From NCBI GenBank assembly GCA_028015205.1, contig CM051516.1, forward strand, positions 29,440,593 through 29,504,592: a stretch of 64,000 nucleotides of DNA. The letters are read 5' to 3'. Positions 14,001-23,171 of the stretch are shown piece after piece. Position 1 is the stretch's first letter. Each line of letters begins with the position of its first letter. Both the position numbers and the translations under genes were made by a program. Below the pieces are notes generated by a model, which did no database searches, was not told the DNA's origin, and saw only the letters and a program-made list of their open reading frames with translations. The stretch is from Mytilisepta virgata. Taxonomy: Eukaryota > Mollusca > Bivalvia > Mytilida > Mytilidae.

Positions 14001-16295
14001 TTTTAATGGAAAAAGGATTAGTCGTATGCATACATATGTAAAATTAAATTTTGTCCTGTGTGGAATATTTTCCGGCGGAAAAAATTTAATATGTAATATT
14101 ATCCACAGGATACTATTGTCTATCGAATATTGTCCTCATGTATGAAATACTTTCCGGGTGGCAAAATTGTGCTTTTGAAGGTAAGGAAAAATACACCATA
14201 AAATAATATCCAGCTTAATTATGGAAATGAACGCAACATAAGCGACTGCGGATATTGGTACTAGGCCCTATACCACAAAGGGAGAAAACAATTAAACTGT
14301 TACTGTTAAAAAAGTGTCGTACACTAAATTGGTACAAGTTTAATATAACAATTCAATATTTTTCTCCTCATGGCAAAGTTTCAAAATGCTGGTTTTCTTG
14401 TCCTTAGTAACAACAAGCCTCCTAGATTCGTCTTTTGAAATGTAATATAGATGATTGTCTTTTAGATCAAAGTCTTTAACTCTATTTCTCAATTTTCGCT
14501 TATCACTTTCGGGAAAATTATCAGGATATATATGATCCGTTATATATGTAATAATCCGATTGTATTCGTCTACCTCCATTGTCCAGTAATTTTAACTGAT
14601 TATTATTATAATAGTTAGAACCATTTTTTAAATAGTATATGAAATTACTCACCTGTAAAAAACAACTTACCTGTCCATTTAATTTTATCCGGATTTTTAA
14701 TATAGTTATAATGTCCATTCATTTAATACTTTCCGGGTTCCGAATGCATTTATTCGGAATGCACCAGTCATGATCGATACTAACATGCCCTCGGAATGAA
14801 TTTCACGACACGCCCATTAAAAAACGTCCTTTGCCGAATGCATCACTCATGATCAATAACTGACAAGTACTCGGAATTAATCTAATGATACGTCCATTAA
14901 AAATCTTCCACTCTAAGGAATAATTTTAATAAGCCCGGAAATAATATGATAATTTGATTTTTGCCGGCGGAAACTTTAACATATCAAATATTCGCCGTCG
15001 GATGAAATTAAACCCGGATGATATTATGGCTTACACATACATGTTATTCACTCATACAAAACTCACCTCACTGCAGATTGTCTATATGCACATCTGTATT
15101 TGACATGTTAGCAACTTAGCATACATTGTAGACTATATTATTAACCATTTGATCTTTTATAAATGCAAGTACTTAGAAAATTTTAAAATATGTCTACCAT
15201 ATACTGGAAATCAATCAAATATTTGAAATTTTGTTGCCTTCCTCCCAAACTTCATGATATTGGAAATACCCCATTCAGAATCATTTGAGGTATAAAAACA
15301 TATAACATTTATAAACAACTTTACAATTTTCATGTTTTCTTGGACGACTCAATAAGGTTAATTAACCAACAAAAGATTGTCTTAGTAATAATTCTAACGT
15401 TTAGACTAAAAAAAAAATGCCCAAAAAATCCATATCATGAACTAAGGTGTCCAGACAGTAGGGTCACTCTGAAAAAATCCTGTCATTGAAAACAGTGACC
15501 TATGAATATCTGTCTTATAACCTGAAACAACAAGTGGAAAACCTATTTGTTTTCAAAAGCCTGTACCTTTACTGGCAATGACAGTAGTATACAATTACAT
15601 AACCATTGAGGCATATAGCCATTTTATTTGTCCTGAGACACTGACTTATAATTTTCCCAACAAGACTAGCGGAAGAGTAATAGTCAATATGTCGAGGGGG
15701 CAAATAAAATGGCTATATCCCAAAATGACTGTTAAATAACTGTTTTATTATACCAATGTGTTTTCTTTAAGATCACGCACAACAGGACTACACCAAAGTG
15801 ATTACAGATGTTAATTGTTATTCATTCAAACCTGACACACCCATTACTGTGACGTTGTCCAATGAAGATTGCTGCTGAAAAGTGCTATTCACTGGTCGGT
15901 GAATAGCATTTGTGCTATTCACCGGTGAATAGTACTGAATGAAATTGTATTTAAACGAGAATGAATTTTACATGGCAAAATAGAGAAAGTCAATAATGAG
16001 TCACAGGGACTCGTTACAATTGACCCAGTATGTCATCTGTGACTGATCCGGCCCCGATCTATAATACCATAACATGTTATGGTATTATAGATCGGGGCCG
16101 GATCAGTCACAGATGACATATAGATCGGGGCCGGATCAGTCACAGATGACATACTGTGTCAATTGTAACGAGCCCCTGTGAATGAGTACTGTTAGTGTTA
16201 GTGTTATTTTTATGATTGAAAGATTTTCTTAACATCTTTGAATAAGTCTCCAGTTCACGGATATTGGCATTCGTGAAAATAACACCTTTAAACAT
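3658..16295 (-). CDS. CRYZL1: CRYZL1-like quinone oxidoreductase (MDR family), complete gene span
   Basis: The gene encodes a zinc-independent medium-chain dehydrogenase/reductase of the zeta-crystallin-like type, probably a cytosolic NADPH-dependent quinone reductase relative; its exact substrate is unknown even for the human protein. Ten exons join in phase: 12605-12528, 11567-11444, 9305-9237, 8840-8659, 8243-8180, 7724-7626, 6297-6164, 5060-4955, 4701-4656 and 3754-3658. They total 999 nt (332 codons plus TAA). A probable first exon starts at 16295, giving about 352 residues against 349 in human CRYZL1. Blocks recalled from the human protein align along the whole length, for example MEETGGIGVDIVIDNG, HKHDVISCLGMAGKWIT and LDPPDSQQLFLRGAS. 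It is divergent from intersectin. The junction between exons 1 and 2 is unresolved. Confidence 0.92.
4480..4620. repeat. Short sequence shared with 8400-8490
   Basis: The block 'gacaacaaactg...cttccttcattactgt' recurs at about 8437-8470 in the same orientation, with similar flanking length. It reads as a small decayed dispersed repeat in two CRYZL1 introns. The boundaries are not defined. Confidence 0.35.
5676..5984. mobile_element. MITE with hAT-like inverted ends (copy 1)
   Basis: The ends are inverted repeats: AGTGTCCCAGCT...GAGGGGCACA at the left and the reverse complement of AGTGTTCCAGCT...GAGGGGCACA at the right. The CAGTG-type tip resembles hAT termini. The interior has no coding capacity. 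A related element of nearly the same length lies at 9336-9646. A possible target duplication (ACATGT on both sides) is imperfectly placed. Confidence 0.65.
6164..8840 (-). CDS. CRYZL1: CRYZL1-like cofactor-binding (Rossmann) exons (four)
   Basis: Exon 8840-8659 carries KKPERLSFEEAA, the KAYTAL helix and LLVIDGATPFGYVVIQLA. The last is the dinucleotide-binding turn, a variant of the AxxGxxG motif of this family, and it ends with GAKV as in human GAKVI. Exon 8243-8180 encodes VIATASDQEEYAFLEKINPP. Exon 7724-7626 encodes AQIIDIGSRSNILVSSVMEE followed by TGGIGVDIVIDNG. Exon 6297-6164 encodes VRMFTQEEDVQEFEVKRKY and HKHDVISCLGMAGKWIT. Every junction is GT-AG and phase-compatible. Confidence 0.92.
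6994..7156. mobile_element. Foldback/MITE-like element
   Basis: Arms of about 43 bp (GATTCTCCTTCA...GGAATTTCTCCACCC at 6997-7039 and its inverse at about 7114-7156) flank a roughly 70-bp spacer containing 'gcgagccttttagcgagcgtg'. A decayed relative is at about 31620-31780. Confidence 0.65.
7400..7515 (-). repeat. tRNA-derived SINE head
   Basis: Reverse-complemented, the region reads a tRNA-like body with a B-box-type GGGTTCAATCC (about 7443-7458) and an upstream A-box-like AGTGGTTTCGTGGTAAC. There is no clean acceptor stem, so it is a SINE relic rather than a tRNA gene. Confidence 0.5.
9030..9210 (-). repeat. Decayed SINE copy
   Basis: 'ccttatcaataaagatc', 'ctagaccacttgtctaccaagga' and the spacing between them match the minus-strand SINE at 44 kb with many substitutions. 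It abuts CRYZL1 exon 4. Confidence 0.5.
9237..12605 (-). CDS. CRYZL1: CRYZL1-like N-terminal (GroES-like) exons 2-4
   Basis: Exon 12605-12528 encodes VEKPTPDKYEIVVQIKSCAL and ends phase 0. Exon 11567-11444 encodes ALGELFKKNPRDRYIVGHDV, AGQVVEVGEGVSNVQVGDSV and VG, ending phase 1 at donor GTAG|GTAAGT. Exon 9305-9237 encodes IVPVDSYYPGCGEFCCLSEY. This is the catalytic GroES-like half; GHDVAGxVxxVGxxVxxxxxGDxV is the hallmark of MDR enzymes. The zinc-binding residues of alcohol dehydrogenases are absent, as in zeta-crystallins. The intron after 11444 contains the 43-bp minisatellite built from this exon's end. Confidence 0.9.
9336..9646. mobile_element. MITE with hAT-like inverted ends (copy 2)
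   Basis: Same family as 5676-5984, with a matching interior ('agcaccctgcc', 'taaagtgtccctta', 'gcctccctaccctta') and inverted ends CAGTGCACCAGCT. It lies 30 bases upstream (in gene sense) of the exon 9305-9237 acceptor. Confidence 0.62.
9871..11375 (-). repeat. 43-bp x 35 minisatellite carrying a 5' splice site in every unit
   Basis: The phase of the repeat holds without indels: the first unit begins at 9871 and the last at 11333, exactly 34 x 43 bp apart. In gene sense each unit contains the last bases of CRYZL1 exon 11567-11444 (CAAGTTGGTGATTCAGT), then TGTAG|GTAAGTAT, a near-consensus donor, then a short CAGAGAGACAG-type spacer. Units differ only by substitutions (TACTACT or TACAACT; CAGC or CACC; CTCTGAT or CTGTCAT). 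The array starts about 70 bp downstream of the real exon donor and fills most of the intron. Confidence 0.95.
11343..11434 (-). pseudogene. Partial tandem duplicate of CRYZL1 exon 3
   Basis: In gene sense this reads a copy of the exon from RYIVGHEIS to EQVEVGEDVSNIQVGDSVV followed by a donor. It lies 102 bp downstream of the equivalent site in the functional exon. It lacks the exon's first part and acceptor, and it has diverged (VAGQVV became ISEQV). A second fragment of the same exon ('tcatgacaaacaatgtgtctgtctc') sits at the far edge of the minisatellite (about 9843-9868), so the array is bracketed by exon-derived pieces. Confidence 0.75.
12948..12967. repeat. (AT)n microsatellite
   Basis: About ten AT dinucleotides in CRYZL1 intron 1. 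Confidence 0.9.
12968..13900. other. CRYZL1 intron 1 sequence, nothing recognised
   Basis: AT-rich. Short ORFs have no splice or homology support. A run of C residues occurs just downstream (13973-13984). Confidence 0.4.
14352..14579 (-). mobile_element. Fragment resembling the N-terminal integrase (H2C2) region of a Ginger/KRBA2-type element
   Basis: A 79-residue minus-strand frame starts MEVDEYNRIITYITDHIYPD and continues with RNRVKDFDLKDNHLYYISKD and ESRRLVVTKDKKTSILKLCH. Such a 'rxRxKxFxLkDnxLYY...RRVVxxxEEkxxILxxCH' pattern precedes the HHCC zinc module in cut-and-paste or gypsy-type integrases and in host proteins derived from them. Only the first Cys-His is present; the frame then stops, so the catalytic core is absent. 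It lies in CRYZL1 intron 1, in a stretch with several TTCCGGCGG/TTTCCGGGT repeats. The family call is from memory of the pattern and uncertain. Confidence 0.45.
15609..15722. mobile_element. Small foldback element
   Basis: GGCATATAGCCATTTTATTTG near the left is the inverse of CAAATAAAATGGCTATATCC at 15700-15720, with a spacer of about 65 bp. This is MITE-like. Confidence 0.55.
15882..15934. repeat. Tandem short palindromes
   Basis: GTGCTATTCAC occurs twice, each followed by an inverse (GGTGAATAG), giving two adjacent hairpins around 'ctattcaccggtgaatag'. Confidence 0.7.
16001..16180. mobile_element. Long near-perfect palindrome with an internal 33-34-bp duplication
   Basis: Left arm TCACAGGGACTCGTTACAAT...GATCTATAATACCATAACATG folds on the right arm. 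The centre is ACATGT. The right arm contains an extra copy of about 33 bp ('tagatcggggccgg...agatgacata'). Both sides carry ATGAG, a possible 5-bp target duplication. It lies within 60 bp of the CRYZL1 first-exon candidate. Confidence 0.75.
16236..16295 (-). CDS. CRYZL1: Candidate first coding exon of the CRYZL1-like gene
   Basis: The minus strand reads ATG at 16295-16293 and encodes MFKGVIFTNANIRELETYSK, resembling the human start MKGLYFQQ and giving the expected distance to the KPTPDKYEIVV block. Phase-0 joining to 12605 is required, but no clean GT donor is visible after the AAG codon. GTTAAG three bases later would give the wrong phase, and GTGAAC inside the exon would need an alternative acceptor. 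The start is likely; the exon end is open. Confidence 0.5.
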
Positions 16296-16299
16296 TTTT

Positions 16300-16684
16300 C
16301 CCATTTACCACAAATATGCATTTTCAATTCATTCTGCTCAGTTGTAAGCTAGCAGACAGCTGTTGAAATAAACAGGAAGTGCTAAAACGCCTTCTTGTCC
16401 CAGAATTCACTCGATTTCCGGATTTGTTGGGGTGTACCCCGAAGAGCATAAAATTAGGATTTTAAATGTTTTAGCAGACATCTGAATATTTTTAATATTT
16501 TGTAATAGTTGGTTGTTATTTAAGTAACTAATAGGTAAATTTTTCATCTTGTAATTCGTCTTCAACTTTTATCTAACGCCATTCATACAAACTTGGAACT
16601 GCCTGCCTGTTCGAGCCATTGGCATTACAGACTGTGTCACTGACACTGTCCGGAGTACGATCGACTGATATCTTTCACATTGAA
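16300..16684. promoter_or_regulatory. Probable bidirectional CRYZL1/intersectin promoter
   Basis: The region between the putative first exons is less AT-rich than its surroundings. It carries an ETS/GABP-type ACAGGAAGTG (16372-16381), TTTCCGGAT (16415-16423) and CCATTGG (16616-16622, inverse CCAAT box). No TATA box is evident at a convincing place. ETS and CCAAT motifs are common in TATA-less divergent promoters. Transcription starts are not visible from sequence. Confidence 0.45.
16560..16684 (+). other. Candidate non-coding first exon of intersectin
   Basis: A good donor (TTGAA|GTAAGA) lies at 16685. It could be spliced to the acceptor TTTTACAG at 21147-21154, upstream of the start codon. 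The 5' limit is arbitrary. Confidence 0.35.
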
Positions 16685-16699
16685 GTAAGATCTTTAGAA

Positions 16700-17600
16700 A
16701 ACCTGAAAGATTTTATTCACAGTAAAACGACTATGGCCTTGTGCAATAGTAAGAAATGAAAGTGAAATTATTTGGGACAACTTTTAAGACTACACAAATT
16801 TCTTTTTTTGTTTTGTTTTGAATTCTACTGATACATGTGTACCGCTAATTGTGCTACTCATTTAACATTGTGACATAAATAATTTTTTGTGTAGAATTTG
16901 CTAGAAAAGGGTCAAAGTTGAGATGTCTCTTCTAGGGAGCATATGTAAGACCTTTCTGGGTGAAATAGTTTCTATTGGATATTATTTAACTATTAAATCC
17001 ATTCCTCCTTTATGAAATATTTTCTTTCTTTCAACAATGTGAATGATTTTATCTCATTCCAAAAAAACTTTCAGTATAATAATTTGTCTTTCCATTTGAA
17101 ATAGGTTCCTGAAGGAATGTCAATAGTTTTCAGTATTTAATTTTCATTAAAAGTTAGGTAGGTGTTAGGGATGATAAAATCTTACATTATCTAATTATTA
17201 AATAGTTTCCACCACATTACAGGTAAATATTAATGCAGTTGAGTTGTTTTCACTGTTGTAATTAAAAACTGATTATTAAGTTGTTCTTTATCAATCCGTC
17301 AAAATTGAAGAAGACGAATACAATCAATTCGCATGATAATTTATCCTACAGGATATGAATAACTCTTCTCTTAATTTTTCAATATAGATTTTCTGTACCT
17401 GGAAAATATTTCGTGAACAAATATTATCCAGGATAGATTTTTGAGAAAAAATATTGTGGATATTTAATAATTAGATATTTTCCAGGAAAAAAAATTTAAT
17501 AATTTTTCAAGCATTAATTTATCTTAAATAAAATTTCATATGAAAAATTTCCTGTTCACTTTCTTGCACCTATTTTCTTTCTTTTACCTGCACAAAAAAA
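16700..17600. other. Intersectin 5' intron, nothing recognised
   Basis: AT-rich sequence with scattered TTTTCAGG/CCTGGAAAAT-like words (about 17385-17490). No ORF or repeat with defined ends. Confidence 0.4.
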
Positions 17601-17610
17601 GCCCCACGTT

Positions 17611-18850
17611 TTTTTAGCTCACCTGACCCAAAGGGTCAAGTGAGCTATTCTCATCACTTGGCGTCCGTCGTCGGATGTAACTTTTTACAAAAATCTTCTC
17701 CTCTGAAACTACTTCGCCACAAGCATCATTAGGGTATCTAGTTAGAAAATGTGTCTGTTGTTCCTGCCTGCCAACCGACATGGCTAAAAATAGAACATAG
17801 GGGTAAACTGCATTTTTTGTCTTATATCTCAAAAACTAAAGCATTACGAGCAAAACTGACATAGAGTAAAAATGTTTATCAGGTCATGATCAGACGAATC
17901 GGTCAACCCTTTGTTGGATTATTGTCCCTGAATTGTTAATTTTAAGGAAATTTTGTTTATATTTGTATATTATTTTAGATAAAGACAAACTGTAAACAGC
18001 AAAAATGTTCAACAAACTAAGATCTACAAATAAGTCAATGTCAAAATTATTTATTGACCCCTTATAAGAGTTTTTGCCCTTTAAAGATGGCATACGGCGT
18101 AAACTTTCCTTTAAAGATCATCTCCTCTGAAACCACTGGGCCAATTGGGCCCAAAATTATGTCTGGCATCCCCGACTTCGAATGGATATGGCTACTGTGA
18201 ATAAAAATAGAAAAAAGGAGGGATGTATTTTAAAAATCTATGAAACTACATGGCCAATTGGAACCAGACTTGGCAGCAGTGGTCCTGAGGAAGTCCTCTT
18301 TCAGAATTTTGTCCGATATGCCGCCACAGTCAAACTTAGTTTAACATAGGACGCTATGGGAAAATTCATTTATAACATTCTTGTCTGAAAATCCTGAGCC
18401 AATTGGAACTAAAGTTGGCAGCAATGGCCCTCTTTCATAACTTTGTCTGTCAACCAAGATGGCAGCCATAGCCAAACATAGGAGGATATGGGAAAATTCA
18501 TTTAAAACCTTCTTGTCTGAAAATCCTGAACCAATTAGAACTTAACTTGGCAGCAGTGGTTTTTAGATGGCCCTCCTTCATAGCTGTGTCTGATGACCCG
18601 GACTATCAACCAAGATTGCTGCCACAGCAAAACTAAGTTTAACATTGGACCCTATGGGAAAATTTATTTAGAAATCTTCTTGTCTAAAACCACTGAGCCA
18701 ATTGGAACAAAACTTGGCAGCAGTAGTCCTTGTATGGTCCTCTTTTAGAAGTGTGTCCGAAGACTCGGACTGTCAACCATGATGGCTGCCACAACCGAAC
18801 ATTGTTAACATAGGAGCCAATGGGAAAATACATATAAAATTCTTCTTATT
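17611..18850 (+). repeat. Family A hairpin-headed repeat with degenerate tandem core
   Basis: The head AGCTCACCTGACCCAAAGGG...TCAAGTGAGCT is followed by CACTTGGCGTCCGTCGTCGG. The body has about four diverged units, each containing 'CCAATTGGAACxxxACTTGGCAGCAxTGG' (about 18255, 18395, 18535, 18700) and 'CAACCAAGATGGCAGCC'-like text. The 3' end is not clearly delimited. Confidence 0.7.
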
Positions 18851-19014
18851 GCGGACCTGTTTCTGTATTAATTTGTATCTAAAATCAGCAAAGACCAATG
18901 AAACATCACTGGATACAAAAATTTAATAACACATTTAGATATTTGGATATTTTGGCTGTCAATAATGACTACTTCAGTATGTTTACAAAAGAGATTTTTA
19001 CTGTTGAACTTACT

Positions 19015-19930
19015 TTAAATAAAGCTAATACACGTTGGCGTCCGTAGACAGGTAGGTTTGCGCTCATTTAATTTTGTTCTATGGAACGTATCCATATGAT
19101 ATTTTACCACAATGGGAAATCTGGCCCCTCCCGTTGTATTTCTGGAGGTCATTAAGAGTTTTTTGATAATTTTAGTGTAACGTTTTACTTTATTATCTGA
19201 TTTTTGGTTTGATAAAAATAAAAAACCTATAGAGGATCCATTTTTCACTATCTCTTACTGTTTTAGAGACAAAAAGGGACATACCTTAATTTTTGAAACT
19301 TTTTATTTCTATTCCGATTTTGATGTTTTTTTTGGTTCGACATAATACAATAAATGGTACTTTAGGCCTTTCTGTGTAATTTTTGTCATTGCAGAGATAA
19401 AAGGGATTAAAGGGACCAAAATTATGCATTTTCCAGGAAGTCTTAAATTTTTTTTATTTTCATCCAGTTTTAATGGAAATTTTTTCTTTTAATTCGTCTT
19501 GATGAGTGTTTCCAGTATATCTACAGATAATTTCTATCTTTTACGGTTTTTGAGATGTAAGGGGTTAGAAGGGTAAAAAAAGCTATGTGTCTTGATATGT
19601 AATTTTTTTTTAAATTTTTCATTTTATTTTAATGGGGATTTTTTTTTCTTTTAATTTACCTTGGTGAATGATTTCTTAGCATTTCAACAATATTTTTCTA
19701 TCTTTTATTGTTTTTAGATACAAGGGGTCAAAGTGAGCAATTTTGGAGGAACCATAAAATTTATATTTTTTATCCCTTTTCAATAATTGAGAATTTTTCT
19801 TTTAATTTATCTTTGAATACTTTAATTATTATGTCAAGAAAGTTTTACTATGTTTTACAGTTCTTGAGATACAGGGGGATGAATGTGCCAAAAAAGCATG
19901 TTGTGGTCGCATCATGCTCCGCTTAGCAAA
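19015..19930 (+). repeat. Family D repeat with about 158-bp tandem core
   Basis: Diverged units of about 158 bp share 'TTTTGAGATACAAGGGGTxAAAGxG' (about 19390, 19548, 19705, 19865). The stretch ends with 'GTCGCATCATGCTCCGCTTAGC', which resembles the end of family B (GGTCGTATCTAGCTGCGCCC). The organisation parallels families A-C. Confidence 0.55.
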
Positions 19931-21154
19931 GCCAGTTATTTATTGTCAGTTGCACTTTGCACCTAACAAAACTTAGTTCATACATGTAATGGTTTATCTT
20001 TGCAGTTTTGTCTTCTTTTTTTTTGGTCACAAATTTTATAGTACATAATTTTTTTCATGAAAAGAGAAAAATGACGCAGAATTGTAATGAAAACAGAAGT
20101 TGAGACCCCTCCAATACAACTCCTATTTTGTTTGATTTATCTTGCTCATGAAATACAGGCACTAACCTGAACTGTGAAATTGATTTTAAGCTGACAAAAA
20201 ATATCAAAAATGTCTTTTAGGTGAGCAGCTTAGCATTTCAAAGTGAAGAGAGGTCACTAAGAAATTATAGGAAAGGGAAACAACTCTTAATCATTTGTTT
20301 GCAGCAAGTCATAAACAAACAAAATAGAGCCAAAGTTTTATCTGTGTCATTTCCTTCCTTCCATTTTGATAAATACTTTAGATTCAGATGAAGCCATGTG
20401 ATAAAAATATATTTACATAAAAAAGTAAGTTTGATAATCTCTTCATAAAAATATTTTAATAGGAATTTAATAGCAGAATATGTCAACAGGAAAAATGAAC
20501 ATGATCATGTCAATTGTGAGTGATTAAATTTGCATTCAAACCTTCTACCTGCTCTTGTTTGGATTAGTTTTAAAATTATCAAAACTTTGTTAACCATAGA
20601 GGTTCAACATGCACAATTTTACAATGTCTTTGGCTAATTGATTATGGGCTTCACATCCCCTATGGGAAACAAAAGACATGTCCAAAACAAAGTTTAAACA
20701 GAAAAAAAAAGATAAGAATGAGTCTCAAAAAAGGAAGAATCAGGAAAATTCATTGAAATAATGAGACGAGAAAGCTCTAACTGACAAATATGATACCAGA
20801 ATTTGTCTTTCTAAATGTCATTTATTAATTTCTCATTAAGACTAGAATGGCTAGTTACAGCCATTTATCCTAATGTGAGTCCTAAAGGTGTTAAAGGCAT
20901 ATCTATATGCTGACATGAACACATTACAGTGATTCCTATCATCTCCCTGTGGGCACTTCACTTCTTTCTATTTGTCCAGAAGGGGAACTCAATGCTTCCT
21001 AAAATTCTGAAGTGGGAGATCACCGACGAGCAAACTTGGTCACAGTATGAACACTGAGACATCAAATGAATGCACTGTATCTTGTTATCTTGTGCATATT
21101 TTTTTAGATTTAAGAGAGGGATCGGGTTGTGATAATTTTTTATTTATTTTACAG
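19931..21154. other. Intersectin 5' intron, no gene recognised
   Basis: AT-rich non-coding sequence that ends in the acceptor TTTTACAG at 21147-21154. Confidence 0.4.
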
Positions 21155-21191
21155 ATGTAAATAGTTTCCTATACTTTCTTTTCAAGACAAA
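21155..21191 (+). other. Intersectin 5' UTR segment with a start-stop uORF
   Basis: After the acceptor at 21154, the UTR begins ATGTAA (21155-21160), an AUG immediately followed by a stop, 37 nt before the main ATG at 21192. Confidence 0.5.
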
Positions 21192-23171
21192 ATGGCTGGA
21201 GCCAGTGGTAAGTGTCTTTAAGTTCATTAGCAGTTTATATACTAGTAGAAGCTTTTAGGGTTGGCGATGGCCATTGGTATAGGTGGTTCATTATTACTAC
21301 CTATTGTCACTACCTGTCAGATCTGAGGTTGTGGGTTAAATCTAGCTTATGGCGAGCTAGTTTTCCCCTCCGATCTAAATTGACCATGTTTGCCATTGTT
21401 CGTGTTGCAGGTCAATGGTTCTCTTTGGTACACTGGGTTGAACGTTCACAAGCCAATATTAAATTATGAAAACCCCTAAATAACCATATCATTTTATTTG
21501 TCATAATTTTTGGAGATAAATAGAACAGGAGTACGTACCCTTGTTATCCCTCTAATTTTCAGTCAAATTTTGTTTATTTTTCAGAAGAAAACTCTGAATG
21601 ATTCCAGAAATAATTGTACTTCATAATAGCATAATAGAACAGTATAAGAGCATGAAATTGTAAAATATGTCTAATTTTCTGAGTGTTTCAACACCAAATT
21701 ATATCTTCGAATCCTGGCGAAATTTATCTTCTTATTCAAGTCATATTTTTAAAAAAAACAATTATGTAGGTGATTCATAGGCAAAAGAAACACACAGACA
21801 ATTTGCAATGAGAAGTACTTAGTAATGCAATAAAATAATAATTATTTAGTATTTGGGAGAAATAAATCTGTTGGAATTCATAAACAGAACAGGGAAGATA
21901 ATTTGTGATCCAGTTAAATTTTTTTAATTCCGTTTCATGCAAAACCATGAAAAATGTATAAAAATATTTACACTTTTACACCTACTAGTCCTAGAATCAC
22001 CATTACAATAACAAACGAGCATGAATCTTACCTTAAAATGGTTTTCACTAAGATTGCATTTAATTAAAGTGTCATACATAGTATCTAATTCTAATGATAT
22101 AGATTATCATGTCTATTTCAGGTGGTGATGCCTGGAGAATATCAGGTGAAGAGAGAACAAAACATGATTCTCAATTCTTCCAACTCAAACCAGTAAATGG
22201 TTACATTACAGGTAACGAAGATATATATTGTTATTATCGATTGGTTAAAACACAAACATTAATTAAAAAAAAAAATTTTTTGTCTTTGTAATATTGAACA
22301 TGAATTGAAAGGTGCTTATGAATGAAGTTTTAAAGTAAAAAAAATCATTGTTCAATTTGTCAAACAAAGTTAAATCAAGTAATTTATAAACCTTCAAAGT
22401 CCTATAATGAATAATAAATAGTTATCCCATCTGTTAAATTTACATGTATATTATTTATAATGCAGTTTGTTTAAAGATATTTAATTGTTCGATTTTCTTA
22501 ACCAGGTGAACAAGCAAAGGGATTTTTCATGCAGTCTGGTTTACCAACACCTGTACTTGGGCAGATCTGGTAAGTTTGTTTTCTGTACATTTGTACATAC
22601 CGCTGAGTACGTTTTGTTATGTTAAGAAAGTAATAATACAGCAAGATAAGAACTAGATGAGAAACATTGTTAAATACAAGTATAGTCAAACATGCTTTAA
22701 AGGGCTTTATAGGAAATCAAGGGCATTGTGAAAATGTCCCTTTTATGAACAAATCTTGTATAAAATTAACCCCTGTATAAAGGTGCCTGCTCATAAAGGA
22801 CATATTTCTGTGGTCCCATGGGTGCCCTTTATACACAGGTTTGACTGTACAATGAAATCTTGATAACATTATGATAAAAGTGACGAATCCTACATATCTA
22901 AGTATTTAAAAGCAGTTTGTGTTTATATAAAAGAGGCTAGGAACTATAAACAGACCTTGTAGAACATATGAATGATTATGTTTTAGGACTCTGGCAGACA
23001 TGAATAATGATGGGAAAATGGATAAAAAAGAATTTTCAATAGCTATGCATCTCATCAAGAAAAAACTTCAAGGTTTTGAACTCCCCAAGGCATTACCACC
23101 AAGTCTGAAAGCTGACCCTTCACCCATGTCAGTTGGTATGGTTCCTCCAATGGGAATGAGTATGGTTACAG
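21192..23171 (+). CDS. ITSN1: Intersectin exons 1-4: EH domain 1
   Basis: The start ATG (context CAAAATGG) begins [20 protein letters not shown] and continues [16 protein letters not shown] and [16 protein letters not shown], matching human VEERAKHDQQFHSLKP...FFFQSGLPQPVLAQIW. Exon 4 holds the EF-hand loop [13 protein letters not shown] (residues 61-73) with a regular Ca-binding pattern (D-N-D-K-D-E). It then reads [22 protein letters not shown] domains bind NPF motifs of endocytic adaptors such as epsin and stonin. The domain spans about residues 8-100. Human ITSN1 has a slightly longer N-terminus. Confidence 0.95.
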
